A stretch of DNA of 22,659 bases from Actinomycetota bacterium (lineage in GTDB: Bacteria; Actinomycetota; Thermoleophilia; Gaiellales; Gaiellaceae). A model generated the notes under the pieces. It had not been told where the DNA came from. It ran no database searches and saw only the letters and a program-made list of their open reading frames with translations. Location: NCBI GenBank assembly GCA_020029625.1, contig JAIBJP010000014.1, positions 1 to 22,659 of the forward strand, written 5' to 3'. Below, one piece after another: positions 6,897 through 13,159 of the stretch (positions are counted from its first letter, which is position 1; the number at the start of each line of letters is the position of its first letter). The translations under genes and the position numbers were made by a program.

Positions 6897-7250
6897 ATGA
6901 CTGAGCGCATGCGGAGAGTGAACGAAGCGCTCCGCGAGGTCCTGTCCGAGGGGATTGCCGGGCTCAAGGACCCGCGGATCGGCTTCGTGACAGTCACCGG
7001 TGTCGACACGAGCCCCGATCTGCGGCAGGCGACCGTGTACGTGAGCGTCCTGGGCGCGGAGGCCAAGCAGCGCGCCACGCTAGCCGGGCTCCAGTCCGCC
7101 CACGGCGTGCTCCAGAGCCGCGTCAACCGCGAGCTTCGTCTGAAGCGAACTCCACAATTGACCTTCGAGTACGATCCGACGATAGAGAGGGGCGTACGGC
7201 TCTCAAGACTTATCGATGAGCTCGCGCCAGACGAACACGACCCAGACTGA
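6897..7250 (+). CDS. rbfA: Ribosome-binding factor A
   Basis: RbfA binds immature 30S subunits and acts in 16S rRNA 5'-end processing and cold adaptation. The 117 residues give the single KH-like domain of the family: R-M-R-R-V-N-E-A-L-R-E start, K-D-P-R-I-G-F-V-T-V-T-G-V, the strand A-T-V-Y-V-S-V, and R-L-K-R-T-P-Q-L-T-F near the end. ATG 6897 has GGAGG at 6886-6890, six nt upstream. Its last 35 bp overlap the start of the DHH phosphoesterase gene, the same rbfA-nrnA-truB order seen in many Gram-positive bacteria. Confidence 0.96.
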   Translation: MTERMRRVNEALREVLSEGIAGLKDPRIGFVTVTGVDTSPDLRQATVYVSVLGAEAKQRATLAGLQSAHGVLQSRVNRELRLKRTPQLTFEYDPTIERGVRLSRLIDELAPDEHDPD

Positions 7251-8235
7251 CCTGCGGACCATCGCGGAGGCGATCCGCGAGCACGACCGCTACCTCGTCA
7301 CGACCCATGAAAACCCTGACGGGGATGCCCTTGGATCCCTCCTGGCCGCGAAGCTGACGCTCGAGCAGCTCGGCAAGGACGTGGTCATCTACCTCGCCGG
7401 CGACACGCCGCTCCCGCGGGAGTACCAGTTCATGGGCCTCGACGAACTCGCGCGCGCGACGCCGGCAGACGCTCACGAGCGTGTCGTGCTCGCCGTCGAC
7501 TGCGCCAACGAGCGCCGTCTCGGGCCCGATCCGTCCCTCCTCGAACGAGCACTGCTCGTGATCGACATCGACCACCATCACGACAACTCGCGCTTCGGAC
7601 AGCTCAACCACATCGAGGCGGACGCCTCCTCGACGGGCGAGATCATGCGAGACCTGATCCGAGAGCTGGATGTGAAACTGACTCCCGAGATCGCAGAGGC
7701 TCTCTACATCGCCATCGTCACCGACACCGGGCGCTTCCAGTATGCGAACACCACTTCGAAAGCGCTCCGGGTGGCTGCTGAGCTCGTGGAGGCGGGCGCC
7801 GACGTGCACCGCGTCTTCCAGGGCATCTACGAGAACGTCGCCTTCGCCAAGCTGAAGCTGATCGCCAAGGCGCTCGACCATGCCCGCGTCTTCGAGGGCG
7901 GGCGTGTGATCGTCTCGCACCTCGAGCGGGAAGACTTCGACGCGGTTGGGGCGGAGGAGCCCTACTCGGAAGGCATCATCGACTACCTCCGCGCGGTCGA
8001 GGGCGCTGAGATCGCTGCGCTCATCCGCGAGCCTCCGACCCAGAACGGGCCGACACGGCGGGTCAGCCTGCGGACGACCACCGAAGGCATCGACGTGTCG
8101 CAGATCGCGCGGAAGAGCGGTGGCGGAGGCCACCAGATGGCCGCCGGCTTCTCGAGCGAGGCCTCCGTGGACGAGATCACGGAGTTCATCCGGCGCGAGT
8201 ATCTCGCGCAGGTCGACGGCGTTAGTAATCGTTGA
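7216..8235 (+). CDS. nrnA: DHH/DHHA1 phosphoesterase, NrnA-type (oligoribonuclease/pAp phosphatase)
   Basis: A 339-residue DHH-family protein of the NrnA type, which in other bacteria degrades 2-5 nt RNAs and 3'-phosphoadenosine phosphate. The Mn-binding motifs are H-E-N-P-D-G-D-A-L-G-S (31-41), V-D-C-A-N-E-R-R (94-101), I-D-H-H-H-D-N (118-124) and T-D-T-G-R-F (169-174). The DHHA1 domain ends in G-G-G-G-H-Q-M-A-A-G (302-311). ATG 7216 lies 35 bp inside rbfA. The stop overlaps the TTG of truB by 4 bp. Some homologues act on cyclic dinucleotide products, so the exact substrate cannot be read from sequence. Confidence 0.93.
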   Translation: MSSRQTNTTQTDLRTIAEAIREHDRYLVTTHENPDGDALGSLLAAKLTLEQLGKDVVIYLAGDTPLPREYQFMGLDELARATPADAHERVVLAVDCANERRLGPDPSLLERALLVIDIDHHHDNSRFGQLNHIEADASSTGEIMRDLIRELDVKLTPEIAEALYIAIVTDTGRFQYANTTSKALRVAAELVEAGADVHRVFQGIYENVAFAKLKLIAKALDHARVFEGGRVIVSHLEREDFDAVGAEEPYSEGIIDYLRAVEGAEIAALIREPPTQNGPTRRVSLRTTTEGIDVSQIARKSGGGGHQMAAGFSSEASVDEITEFIRREYLAQVDGVSNR

Positions 8236-9017
8236 ACGGCCTCGTCCTGGTCGACAAGCCGGTCGGGCCGTCGTCCTTCGACATCGTCAAGCGGCTACGG
8301 GGGCGCTATGGAGTCAAGGCCGGGCACGCAGGCACTCTCGACCCGCAGGCCAGCGGTCTCCTTCTCTGCCTCCTGGGGCCCTCAACGCGGCTTGCCCGTT
8401 ATCTCGTCGGGCTCGACAAGCGCTACTCGACCGAGATCCGCCTCGGGCTGCGCACCACGACCGGCGACGGAGAGGGCGCCCTCCTCGAAGAGACCGAGAT
8501 CGCCTCGCGTGACGAGATCGAAGCTCTCGAAGGCGAGATCGAGCTCGTCGTCCCTCGAGCCTCGGCGGTGAAGATCGAGGGGGAGCGGGCCTACAAGCTG
8601 CACCGCCGAGGCGTCGCCGTCGAGATGCCCACGCGCCGCTCGACCATTCATGCCCTGCAGGTCCGCCGCTACGAGCCGCCCCTCGCCGAGCTCGACTTGC
8701 ATGTCTCCAGCGGCACCTACGTACGAGCGATCGCCGACGCTCTCGGCGGCCACTGCCGGACGATTCGGCGCAATGCCGTCGGGCCATTCCGGGTCGAGGA
8801 CGCGGACGAGGAACGCGTTCTGCTGCCCCTCGCGGCTCTCGTGGATCTCCCCGAACGAGCGCTGACGGAGGCGGAGGAGAGTCTCATTCGCAGCGGGCGT
8901 CCGGTCCCGGGAGGCAAAGAAGGACCCGTTGCCCTTCACTTCGACGGCCACCTCGTCGCCGTCGGACAAGGCGAAGGTGGGCTGATCAGGCCCGAAACGG
9001 TTCTCCCGCCCGCGTGA
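8232..9017 (+). CDS. truB: tRNA pseudouridine-55 synthase
   Basis: TruB isomerises U55 in the T-loop of tRNAs. The 261-residue product starts with N-G-L-V-L-V-D-K-P-V-G. It has the catalytic block G-H-A-G-T-L-D-P (31-38, Asp37 the nucleophile), the K-R-Y-S-T-E-I strand, R-A-Y-K-L-H-R-R-G, and S-S-G-T-Y-V-R-A-I-A-D. The C-terminus is degenerate where a PUA-like or actinobacterial TruB C-terminal domain would be. The TTG start overlaps the preceding TGA by 4 bp. TTG is supported because the protein begins in register with the family at that codon. Confidence 0.96.
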   Translation: MNGLVLVDKPVGPSSFDIVKRLRGRYGVKAGHAGTLDPQASGLLLCLLGPSTRLARYLVGLDKRYSTEIRLGLRTTTGDGEGALLEETEIASRDEIEALEGEIELVVPRASAVKIEGERAYKLHRRGVAVEMPTRRSTIHALQVRRYEPPLAELDLHVSSGTYVRAIADALGGHCRTIRRNAVGPFRVEDADEERVLLPLAALVDLPERALTEAEESLIRSGRPVPGGKEGPVALHFDGHLVAVGQGEGGLIRPETVLPPA

Positions 9018-10246
9018 GGCTCCTCAGAGAGCGCGACTTCCGCAACTTCTGGCTCGGCGAGACGATCTCGCTGCTGGGCGATCAGATCAGCCTGATCGCG
9101 CTTCCGCTCGCTGCCGTGCTCGTGCTCGATGCGGGCGCCGCGGACATGGGCTACCTAACGGCCGCAGGGCTCGCACCGCATCTGCTCCTCTCGCTGCCCG
9201 CCGGCGTCTGGCTCGACCGCGTCGCGAGGAGGCGGAGGATCATGATCTCCGCCGACCTCGGACGAGCCCTTCTCGTCGCCACCGTGCCGTTCGCCTACGC
9301 CTTCGATGCGTTGACCATGGCGCAGCTCTACGGAGTCGCGTTCGCCGTCGGCTCCCTCGCGGTGTTCTTCGACCTCTCGTACAGCACCGTTTTCGTGTCG
9401 ATCACCTCACGCGAGCACTACGTCGAGGGCAACGCGCTCGTCAACGGCAGCCGATCCTTCTCCTTCGTAGGCGGGCCGAGCCTGGGGGGCTTGCTCGTGC
9501 AGCTCTTCAGCGCGCCCTTCGCCTTGCTCGCGGACGCAGTGTCGTTCCTCGGTTCGGCGCTCTTCTTGGGCCGGATTCGCGCGGATGAACCGCCGATCGA
9601 GCCCGAAGAGGGGGGAATCCGCTCCCAGATAGCGACGGGAATGCGCTTCATCGCCGGGAGCCCGATCTTCCGCCCGATGCTCGCCGGCGTGGCCACCCTC
9701 AACTTCTTCAACTTCGCGTTCGGCGCCCTCCTCGTGCTCTTCGCCATCCGGGAGCTGGACATCGAGCCCGGGACACTGGGGGCCGTTCTCGGGGCGGGTG
9801 CCGTCGGCGGCCTGGTCGGGGCGGTCATAGCCGGGCGTATTGGGAGGCGTCTCGGCGTCGGGCCGGCCTTCATCCTGGGCTGCTTTCTCTTCCCAGCGCC
9901 GCTCGTTCTCGTGCCCCTCGCCGGCGGGCCGAGGCCGGCCGTACTGGGAATGCTCTTCGCCGCAGAGTTCCTCTCGGGATTCGGCGTCATGATCCTTGAC
10001 ATCAACGTCGGTGCCATCATCCTCGCGGCAACTCCGCACAGGCTCCGCTCGCGAGCTACCGGAGCATTCCGCTTCGTGAATTACGGCATTCGGCCGCTCG
10101 GAGCCTTGGCGGGCGGCGCGCTGGGATCCGCAATCGGCCTGCGTCCGACCCTCTTCATTGCGTCGGTTGGAGCCCTGGCGGGCTTGCTCTGGCTGCTGCC
10201 TTCGCCCATACCGAAGCTGCGCGAGCTTCCAGAGGAACCTTCGTGA
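9014..10246 (+). CDS. MFS transporter, EntS/MFS_3-like exporter
   Basis: This 410-residue protein has about 12 hydrophobic segments. It starts with the R-D-F-R-N-F-W-L-G-E...S-L-L-G-D-Q-I signature of the MFS_3 group (enterobactin exporter-like and macrolide-efflux-like proteins). A D-R-V-A-R-R-R-R loop lies between TM2 and TM3, and a hydrophilic central loop (I-R-A-D-E-P-P-I-E-P-E-E-G) separates the halves. The substrate cannot be deduced. The gene overlaps both truB (4 bp) and ribF (4 bp), so it is co-translated with housekeeping genes although it is not part of the usual truB-ribF pair. The GTG start is set by that overlap. Confidence 0.88.
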   Translation: MRLLRERDFRNFWLGETISLLGDQISLIALPLAAVLVLDAGAADMGYLTAAGLAPHLLLSLPAGVWLDRVARRRRIMISADLGRALLVATVPFAYAFDALTMAQLYGVAFAVGSLAVFFDLSYSTVFVSITSREHYVEGNALVNGSRSFSFVGGPSLGGLLVQLFSAPFALLADAVSFLGSALFLGRIRADEPPIEPEEGGIRSQIATGMRFIAGSPIFRPMLAGVATLNFFNFAFGALLVLFAIRELDIEPGTLGAVLGAGAVGGLVGAVIAGRIGRRLGVGPAFILGCFLFPAPLVLVPLAGGPRPAVLGMLFAAEFLSGFGVMILDINVGAIILAATPHRLRSRATGAFRFVNYGIRPLGALAGGALGSAIGLRPTLFIASVGALAGLLWLLPSPIPKLRELPEEPS

Positions 10247-11109
10247 AGGTGGTGCGCTCTCTGGCGAACCTCGACGAGGCCGAACGCGCGGTCGCCATCG
10301 GTACCTTCGACGGCGTCCATAGAGGCCATCGCGCGGCGATCGAGGCGGCCAAGGCCACCGGGCTCCGTTCGGCGGTGGTCACGTTCGACCCTCATCCGCG
10401 CCGGGTGCTCGGCTACGAAGTCGAGCTCGTCTCCACGCTCGGACGGCGCATCGAGCTGATCGACGAAATCGGTCCCGACGAGCTGCTCGTGCTCGAGTTC
10501 ACGCCCGAGCTCTCGCGCCTGGAGCCCGAGGAGTTCGTCCGCGCCGTGCTCGAGCCCCTGGGGACTCGCGTCGTCGTGGCCGCGGAGAGCTTCCGCTTCG
10601 GGCATGGCCGCCGAGGGGACGTCGAGCTCCTCCGCGGGCTCGGGGTCGACGTTCAGCTCGTCCCCCAGGTCGAGGGGGTGTCCTCGAGCCGCGTGCGCGA
10701 GCTCCTGCGGGCAGGCGACGTCGTGGGCGCGGCGGCCCTCCTCGGCCGGCCCGCTGAGGTGGAAGGCCTCGTCGTCGCCGGCGACCAGCGCGGCGGCACA
10801 CTCGGTTTCCCGACGGCCAACATCGCCGTGGAGCCAGGCCTGCTCGTGCCGGCGCATGGGATCTACGCAGGCTCCGCCCTCGGGCGCCGCGCCGCCGCCT
10901 CCATCGGCGTGAATCCGCACTACGGCGGCTCCGAGCGCCGCATCGAGGCGTTCCTCCTCGATTACGAGGGCGACCTCTACGGCCAGAATCTGCGCTTGGA
11001 GCTCTGGCAGCGATTGCGCGACGAGCGCGCCTTCGCGAGCGAAGAGGAACTGGTGCGCCAAATTGCGGTCGATGTGGAGACGACCCAAAAGGCGATCCGC
11101 CCCGCCTAA
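10243..11109 (+). CDS. ribF: Bifunctional riboflavin kinase / FAD synthetase
   Basis: RibF makes FMN from riboflavin and then FAD. The 288 residues hold an N-terminal nucleotidyltransferase domain with G-T-F-D-G-V-H-R-G-H (20-29), T-F-D-P-H-P (47-52) and S-S-S-R-V-R-E-L-L (147-155). The C-terminal riboflavin-kinase barrel has L-G-F-P-T-A-N-I (187-194, the PTAN motif) and R-R-I-E-A-F-L-L-D-Y with the catalytic Glu at ~235. The usual G-V-R-P-T-F is replaced by G-V-N-P-H-Y-G, a minor variant. The GTG start overlaps the MFS gene by 4 bp. The usual truB-ribF-rpsO order holds, with an MFS gene before it and two genes after it inserted. Confidence 0.95.
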   Translation: MKVVRSLANLDEAERAVAIGTFDGVHRGHRAAIEAAKATGLRSAVVTFDPHPRRVLGYEVELVSTLGRRIELIDEIGPDELLVLEFTPELSRLEPEEFVRAVLEPLGTRVVVAAESFRFGHGRRGDVELLRGLGVDVQLVPQVEGVSSSRVRELLRAGDVVGAAALLGRPAEVEGLVVAGDQRGGTLGFPTANIAVEPGLLVPAHGIYAGSALGRRAAASIGVNPHYGGSERRIEAFLLDYEGDLYGQNLRLELWQRLRDERAFASEEELVRQIAVDVETTQKAIRPA

Positions 11110-11148
11110 GCGCAAGTTTTGACCGGTTTCGGGCGTCTTTCCTTATGG

Positions 11149-11364
11149 ATGAACAGGCTTTTCGCAGTTTCTTCCGTTCGCTGCCTCGGATGTGGCGTCG
11201 TGTACGCAAAGCCCGATGGCGGCGGCACTGCCAAGTCGAACCCTGGTTGTCCGAAATGCGGCTACGTCGGGTGGGTGCTCGACGAGGACAAGCTCAGGGA
11301 AGAGCTTGCGCGGCTCCGCTCCGCCGCGGATCCGCTGCCGCGCCACCTCTGGCAATCAAACTGA
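11149..11364 (+). CDS. Small zinc-ribbon-like protein, hypothetical
   Basis: The 71-residue product (from ATG 11149) has two Cys pairs, C-L-G-C-G and C-P-K-C-G, separated by a Gly/Lys-rich loop (VYAKPDGGGTAKSNPG). This is a rubredoxin/zinc-ribbon-like knuckle arrangement. A short helical tail (E-D-K-L-R-E-E-L-A-R-L) follows. The function is unknown; such proteins may bind nucleic acid or act as protein adaptors. The frame is open back to TTG 11119, but ATG 11149 is preferred because it brings the first knuckle close to the N-terminus. It lies 39 bp after ribF and may be co-transcribed. Its last 71 bp overlap the 3' end of the convergent gamma-glutamyltransferase gene. Confidence 0.7.
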   Translation: MNRLFAVSSVRCLGCGVVYAKPDGGGTAKSNPGCPKCGYVGWVLDEDKLREELARLRSAADPLPRHLWQSN

Positions 11365-12715
11365 CCCCGCCGAAGTAGTGGTGGATGGCGCTCCAGCGCC
11401 TCACCTCGTACTCGGCCTCGAGCGCGGCAAGCGCCTCCTCTTCGAAGCCGGGCTCCGCGTGCACGAGGTCGCCGGTCGAGTGCAGCCGGGCACGATCGAC
11501 GGCGTCCTGTGGCTCCAACCCCTCGTCGAGGATGCCGGCCAGAGCCTGGACGAGCGCAGGTCGGAGGCGCGTTCCCCCCGCTGCCCCGACGGCCAGCAAC
11601 GGGCCGTCCTCGCCGAGGACGATCGTGGGAGCCATCATGCTCTCCATCCGCTCCCCGGGCTCGAGCGGGTTCACGAGCAAGTCGACCTCGCCGAGCATGC
11701 TGTTCAGGTGGACGTCGAGGCCCGGCAGGAAGTCACCTGAGCCGAGGCCGAGGCTCGTCGTCAAGACGCAGGCGTTCCCGTCCGAGTCGGCCGTGACGAG
11801 ATTGGTCGTGTCCCCGAGCGGCTCGCCTTCGCCGCTGTAGGGGAGCGCCACCAGGACCCGCGCCAGGGCGAGCGCGCGCCCGGCGGGGGAGAGGGCTTGC
11901 AGGCGCGGCAGCTCCGCGAGCTTCTCCCCAACCGAAGGCGTCAGGCCTCCGCGGGTGTGGACGCGGTGGCCGAGGTAATCGCTTGCGAGCGGATCGAGCC
12001 AGGTGGGCTCGTACTCATCGAGATCGCGACGAGTCACGAGGCCGCGGCGCTCCTGCATCAGCTCGAGGAGCGCTTCGGCGAGCGAGCCGTCGTAGAGGCT
12101 CCTCGCGCCTTCGTCACGAAGGAGCTCGAGCGTGCGCACGAGGCCGGGCTGCTCCAGACGGTCGCCCGCCTCGAGCAGCTTCCCCCCGGGCGAATAGATT
12201 CTCGCTCCCTCCCGCATCGTCATCACCGGCGCGAGCATCCCCAGGCAGGCGGCGTGGGCGGGGGGCATCTCCACGCCGACGCGGGCGAGCGCTAGCGCGG
12301 GCTGGACCAGTCGCTCCCACGGGAGTCGGCCATGCCGGCTCCAGAGCTCGTGGAGACCCGCGGGCACCCCCGGAACCGCGGAGGAGGCGATGCCGACTGC
12401 GTAGTGGACGAGCTCGGTGCCGAACGGGACGCCGATGTCGACCAGCTCGACCTCCCTAGGGGTCTCACCGAGGCCGGGAACGGCCACGAAGAAGTCGAGC
12501 AGGCGGGCGCTCTCCCCGTCCCACCAGATCGCATGGCCCCCGCCTGCGATCCCCGTCATGACGGTCTCGGCGACGCACGAGGCGAGCGAGGCGGCGACAG
12601 CTGCATCCGCGGCGGTTCCGCCGTCCTCCAGCACCTCGAAACCCGCTTGAGCAGTGGCAGGATGGCCCGCTGCTACTCCAGGCCGAAGGCGCTGAGACCC
12701 GCTTGTTTTGGTCAA
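11294..12715 (-). CDS. Gamma-glutamyltransferase-family Ntn hydrolase
   Basis: An Ntn-hydrolase of the gamma-glutamyltransferase family, which self-cleaves before a Thr and then transfers or hydrolyses gamma-glutamyl groups. Visible landmarks are A-A-G-H-P-A-T-A-Q-A-G near the start, G-G-T-A-A-D-A-A-V-A-A-S, the G-G-G-H block, and the processing site G-D-T-T-N-L-V (Thr303 the likely nucleophile). Then come S-D-G-N-A-C-V-L-T-T, M-A-P-T-I-V, V-G-A-A-G-G-T and the usual F-G-G-V...D-P-R-R-S-G-A-A end. Odd: 473 residues is short (classical enzymes ~550), there is no signal peptide, and T-T-H is T-T-N. It may therefore be cytoplasmic or have another substrate. The TTG start at 12715 is the only one before the family N-terminus; no Shine-Dalgarno site is visible. 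Confidence 0.87.
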   Translation of the reverse strand: MTKTSGSQRLRPGVAAGHPATAQAGFEVLEDGGTAADAAVAASLASCVAETVMTGIAGGGHAIWWDGESARLLDFFVAVPGLGETPREVELVDIGVPFGTELVHYAVGIASSAVPGVPAGLHELWSRHGRLPWERLVQPALALARVGVEMPPAHAACLGMLAPVMTMREGARIYSPGGKLLEAGDRLEQPGLVRTLELLRDEGARSLYDGSLAEALLELMQERRGLVTRRDLDEYEPTWLDPLASDYLGHRVHTRGGLTPSVGEKLAELPRLQALSPAGRALALARVLVALPYSGEGEPLGDTTNLVTADSDGNACVLTTSLGLGSGDFLPGLDVHLNSMLGEVDLLVNPLEPGERMESMMAPTIVLGEDGPLLAVGAAGGTRLRPALVQALAGILDEGLEPQDAVDRARLHSTGDLVHAEPGFEEEALAALEAEYEVRRWSAIHHYFGGVSLIARGGAAADPRRSGAAQALP

Positions 12716-12775
12716 CTCAGGTGCGCCCCCCGCCCAGGCTGCGGATTCCGTCTAACTGCGACGCGTTAGCGTTGG

Positions 12776-12781
12776 TACCCT
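12776..12781 (+). promoter_or_regulatory. Candidate -10 for leaderless rpsO mRNA
   Basis: TACCCT is followed by 7 nt and the ATG of rpsO at 12789; there is no Shine-Dalgarno site. Initiation 7 nt after the hexamer would place the 5' end at the start codon. The match is only 3/6 and no -35 is evident. The 73-bp gap 12716-12788 must also serve the divergent gamma-glutamyltransferase gene. Confidence 0.35.
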
Positions 12782-12788
12782 ACGGCCG

Positions 12789-13058
12789 ATGGCGCTCACC
12801 AAAGAGGTGAAGCAGGAAGTCGTTGCCGGACACGGCAAGAGCGACGCGGACACGGGCTCGACAGAGGTCCAGATCGCGCTGCTCTCACGCCGGATCGAAG
12901 GTCTGACAGAGCATTTGCGGGCCCACGGGAAGGATCATCACTCCCGCCGCGGCCTGCTCAAGCTCGTCGGACAGCGGCGGCGGCTCCTGAACTACATGCA
13001 GAAGAGAAACCTGGAGGGCTACCGCCAGCTGATCAAAGACCTGGGCCTGCGCCGCTAG
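12789..13058 (+). CDS. rpsO: 30S ribosomal protein S15
   Basis: S15 binds 16S rRNA helices 20-22 early in 30S assembly. The 89-residue length is standard. The four-helix pattern is clear: D-T-G-S-T-E-V-Q-I-A-L-L-S-R-R-I, then L-T-E-H-L-R-A-H-G-K-D-H-H-S-R-R-G-L, then V-G-Q-R-R-R-L-L-N-Y, ending with Y-R-Q-L-I-K-D-L-G-L-R. The gene is followed by pnp, the widely conserved arrangement. No ribosome-binding site precedes the ATG. Confidence 0.98.
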   Translation: MALTKEVKQEVVAGHGKSDADTGSTEVQIALLSRRIEGLTEHLRAHGKDHHSRRGLLKLVGQRRRLLNYMQKRNLEGYRQLIKDLGLRR

Positions 13059-13080
13059 GACGAGAAGCCGGGAGCCGCCG

Positions 13081-13126
13081 GCGGAAGTTTGAGGGAGCTC
13101 CGACCAGGGTTGCCTCAAACCTCCGC
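13081..13126 (+). promoter_or_regulatory. Long stem-loop between rpsO and pnp
   Basis: GCGGA-A-GTTTGAGG (13081-13094) pairs with CCTCAAAC-C-TCCGC (13113-13126): 13 paired bases with a single A/C mismatch and an 18-nt loop. It has no T-run, so it is not a classical terminator. In E. coli the rpsO-pnp gap holds an RNase III hairpin through which PNPase controls its own mRNA. The position and length here suggest a similar processing or mRNA-stability element, by inference only. Confidence 0.65.
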
Positions 13127-13147
13127 CTCCGCCTGCCGGGAAGGACA

Positions 13148-13153
13148 AGGAGG
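13148..13153 (+). promoter_or_regulatory. Shine-Dalgarno site of pnp
   Basis: AGGAGG, six nt before ATG 13160. This is the strongest ribosome site in the window; it selects 13160 and lies 21 nt downstream of the long stem-loop. Confidence 0.8.
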
Positions 13154-13159
13154 CAACAC

